Source of the DNA: Paenibacillus arenosi
Lineage (GTDB): Bacteria; Bacillota; Bacilli; Paenibacillales; Paenibacillaceae
Direction of reading: 5' to 3'
Length of the DNA stretch: 64,000 nt
NCBI RefSeq assembly: GCF_014841135.1
Contig: NZ_JACYTN010000002.1
Span: 124,001-188,000, forward strand
Each line of letters starts with the position of its first letter. Positions within the stretch are counted from its first letter, which is position 1. The notes under the pieces were generated by a model. That model saw nothing but the letters and a program-made list of their open reading frames with translations. It was not told the origin of the DNA and made no database searches. Positions 63,161-64,000 of the stretch are shown in pieces. A program made the translations under genes and the position numbers.

Positions 63161-64000
63161 TTAGCTATGGATCGGATGACCCAATACAACCTCAGCAGCT
63201 TCCATTACGATTTCACCCAATGTTGGATGAGCGTGAACAGTCAATGCCAAGTCTTCCAATGTAGCTGCCATTTCAACAGCCAAGCCCAATTCTGCGATCA
63301 AGTTAGATGCTTCAGGACCCACGATTTGGGAACCTAGAACGATACCTGTCTCAGCATCAGCAACGATTTTCACGAAGCCATCAACGCTTCCGCCAAGGGA
63401 CAACGCACGACCGTTAGCTGCATATGGGAACTTACCGGATTTAACGTTCAAGCCTTTACCTTTTGCTTCGGATTCGGACAAGCCTACGCTTGCGCACTCT
63501 GGATCCGTGAAGCAAACAGCTGGCATAGCTTTGTAATCAACAACGCTAGGCATACCTGCGATTGCTTCAGCAGCCACTTTACCTTCGTAAGAAGCTTTGT
63601 GTGCCAATGCAAGACCAGGAACGATATCGCCGATAGCGAAGATGTGTGGAATGCTAGTACGACCTTGGTGGTCAACTTCAATAATTCCACGATCTGTCAT
63701 TTTAACATTGATCATATCAAGACCAAGCTCACCGTCAGTGTTTGGACGACGACCAACTGTAACTAGCAAGTACTCTGCAGTTACTTCTTTCGTCTCTCCG
63801 CCAACATTGAACTTAACAGTAACATCTTTATCTGTTTGCGTAGCACCTTCAGCTTGCGCACCAGCAAAGATCTCAACGCCTGTTTTCTTCATGTTTTTGG
63901 ACACGATTGTAGTCATGTCTTTGTCAAATCCAGGAAGAACCATGTCAGCGCCTTCGATGATTGTTACTTTTGTACCGAACTTGGAGTACATTTGGCCAAG
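63161..64000 (-). CDS. lpdA: Dihydrolipoyl dehydrogenase, C-terminal part
   Basis: The window ends inside this gene; the last ~280 residues are visible. It is the flavoprotein E3 of 2-oxoacid dehydrogenase complexes. Present are the end of the NAD domain (FGTKVTIIEGADMVLPGFDK), the FAD motif HIFAIGDIVPGLALAHKA and the dimerisation domain with the catalytic His-Glu pair in VHAHPTLGEIVMEAAE. The FAD-binding N-terminus and redox disulphide lie beyond the window. It ends in a strong terminator and is probably the last gene of a pdhABCD-type operon. Confidence 0.93.
   Translation of the reverse strand, partial: LGQMYSKFGTKVTIIEGADMVLPGFDKDMTTIVSKNMKKTGVEIFAGAQAEGATQTDKDVTVKFNVGGETKEVTAEYLLVTVGRRPNTDGELGLDMINVKMTDRGIIEVDHQGRTSIPHIFAIGDIVPGLALAHKASYEGKVAAEAIAGMPSVVDYKAMPAVCFTDPECASVGLSESEAKGKGLNVKSGKFPYAANGRALSLGGSVDGFVKIVADAETGIVLGSQIVGPEASNLIAELGLAVEMAATLEDLALTVHAHPTLGEIVMEAAEVVLGHPIHS

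Overview
The window looks like chromosomal DNA from a spore-forming, chitin-using member of the Bacillales, most likely Paenibacillus or a close relative. The evidence is strong AGGAGG ribosome sites, intrinsic hairpin terminators after most genes, sporulation-associated families (YheC/YheD ATP-grasp, CgeB-like glycosyltransferase, BclA-like collagen proteins, a spo0E-like remnant), a XerS recombinase, LrgAB and a YkoEDC thiamine-type transporter. The genus is an inference. No rRNA, tRNA, CRISPR array, prophage or transposase was seen.

Layout. 0.4-7.3 kb: aldo/keto reductase, membrane protein, DCC thioredoxin-like protein, a broken Rhs toxin tip with its SUFU-type immunity gene, a secreted stalk-like protein and a small Cys-rich protein behind an Fnr-type box. 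7.4-12.9 kb: lrgBA, map, an orphan tyrosine recombinase beside a recombinase-core-like palindrome, a DedA/VTT protein, and a divergent Lrp-type regulator and DJ-1 protein. 13-18 kb: three tandem AA10 chitin monooxygenase genes with near-identical promoters, 5' leaders and terminators, interrupted by a DinB gene and an SRPBCC remnant; the third copy is truncated. 18-22 kb: spore-coat ATP-grasp and CgeB-like genes, then MATE efflux. 22.3-28.4 kb: xerS; an Fnr-box-preceded pyrK-pyrD-LpdD-like operon; DUF1796; polysaccharide deacetylase; a small protein with a sigma-K-type promoter.

28.4-38.5 kb: 3D-domain protein, MFS pump, a spo0E-like remnant, a TPP riboswitch driving ykoEDC, and an amino-acid ABC transporter divergent from an M20 amidohydrolase. 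38.6-45.7 kb: a sporulation-kinase-like histidine kinase with a membrane-tethered Spo0F-like receiver, then a lipoprotein/response regulator/kinase operon and a DUF3298 protein. 45.9-52.4 kb: orphan PhnC-like ATPase, MFS pump and divergent ArsR-type regulator around a 21-bp palindrome, HAD phosphatase, topoisomerase III. 52.5-59.7 kb: two BclA-like collagen genes, one decayed, next to two glycosyltransferases and a methyltransferase, plausibly an exosporium glycoprotein and its decoration genes. 59.8-64 kb: gltD, folA, thyA and the 3' part of lpdA.

Most unusual signals: a family of four 28-bp dif-like palindromes (11-6-11) in intergenic regions; Shine-Dalgarno-like elements at the predicted 5' ends of the chitin-monooxygenase messages, resembling cry3 STAB-SD stabilisers; two perfect TGTGA-N6-TCACA boxes, one ahead of pyrKD; and the Rhs toxin/immunity remnant framed by diverged copies of a terminator segment. 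All functional calls rest on reading motifs by eye; no search was run.
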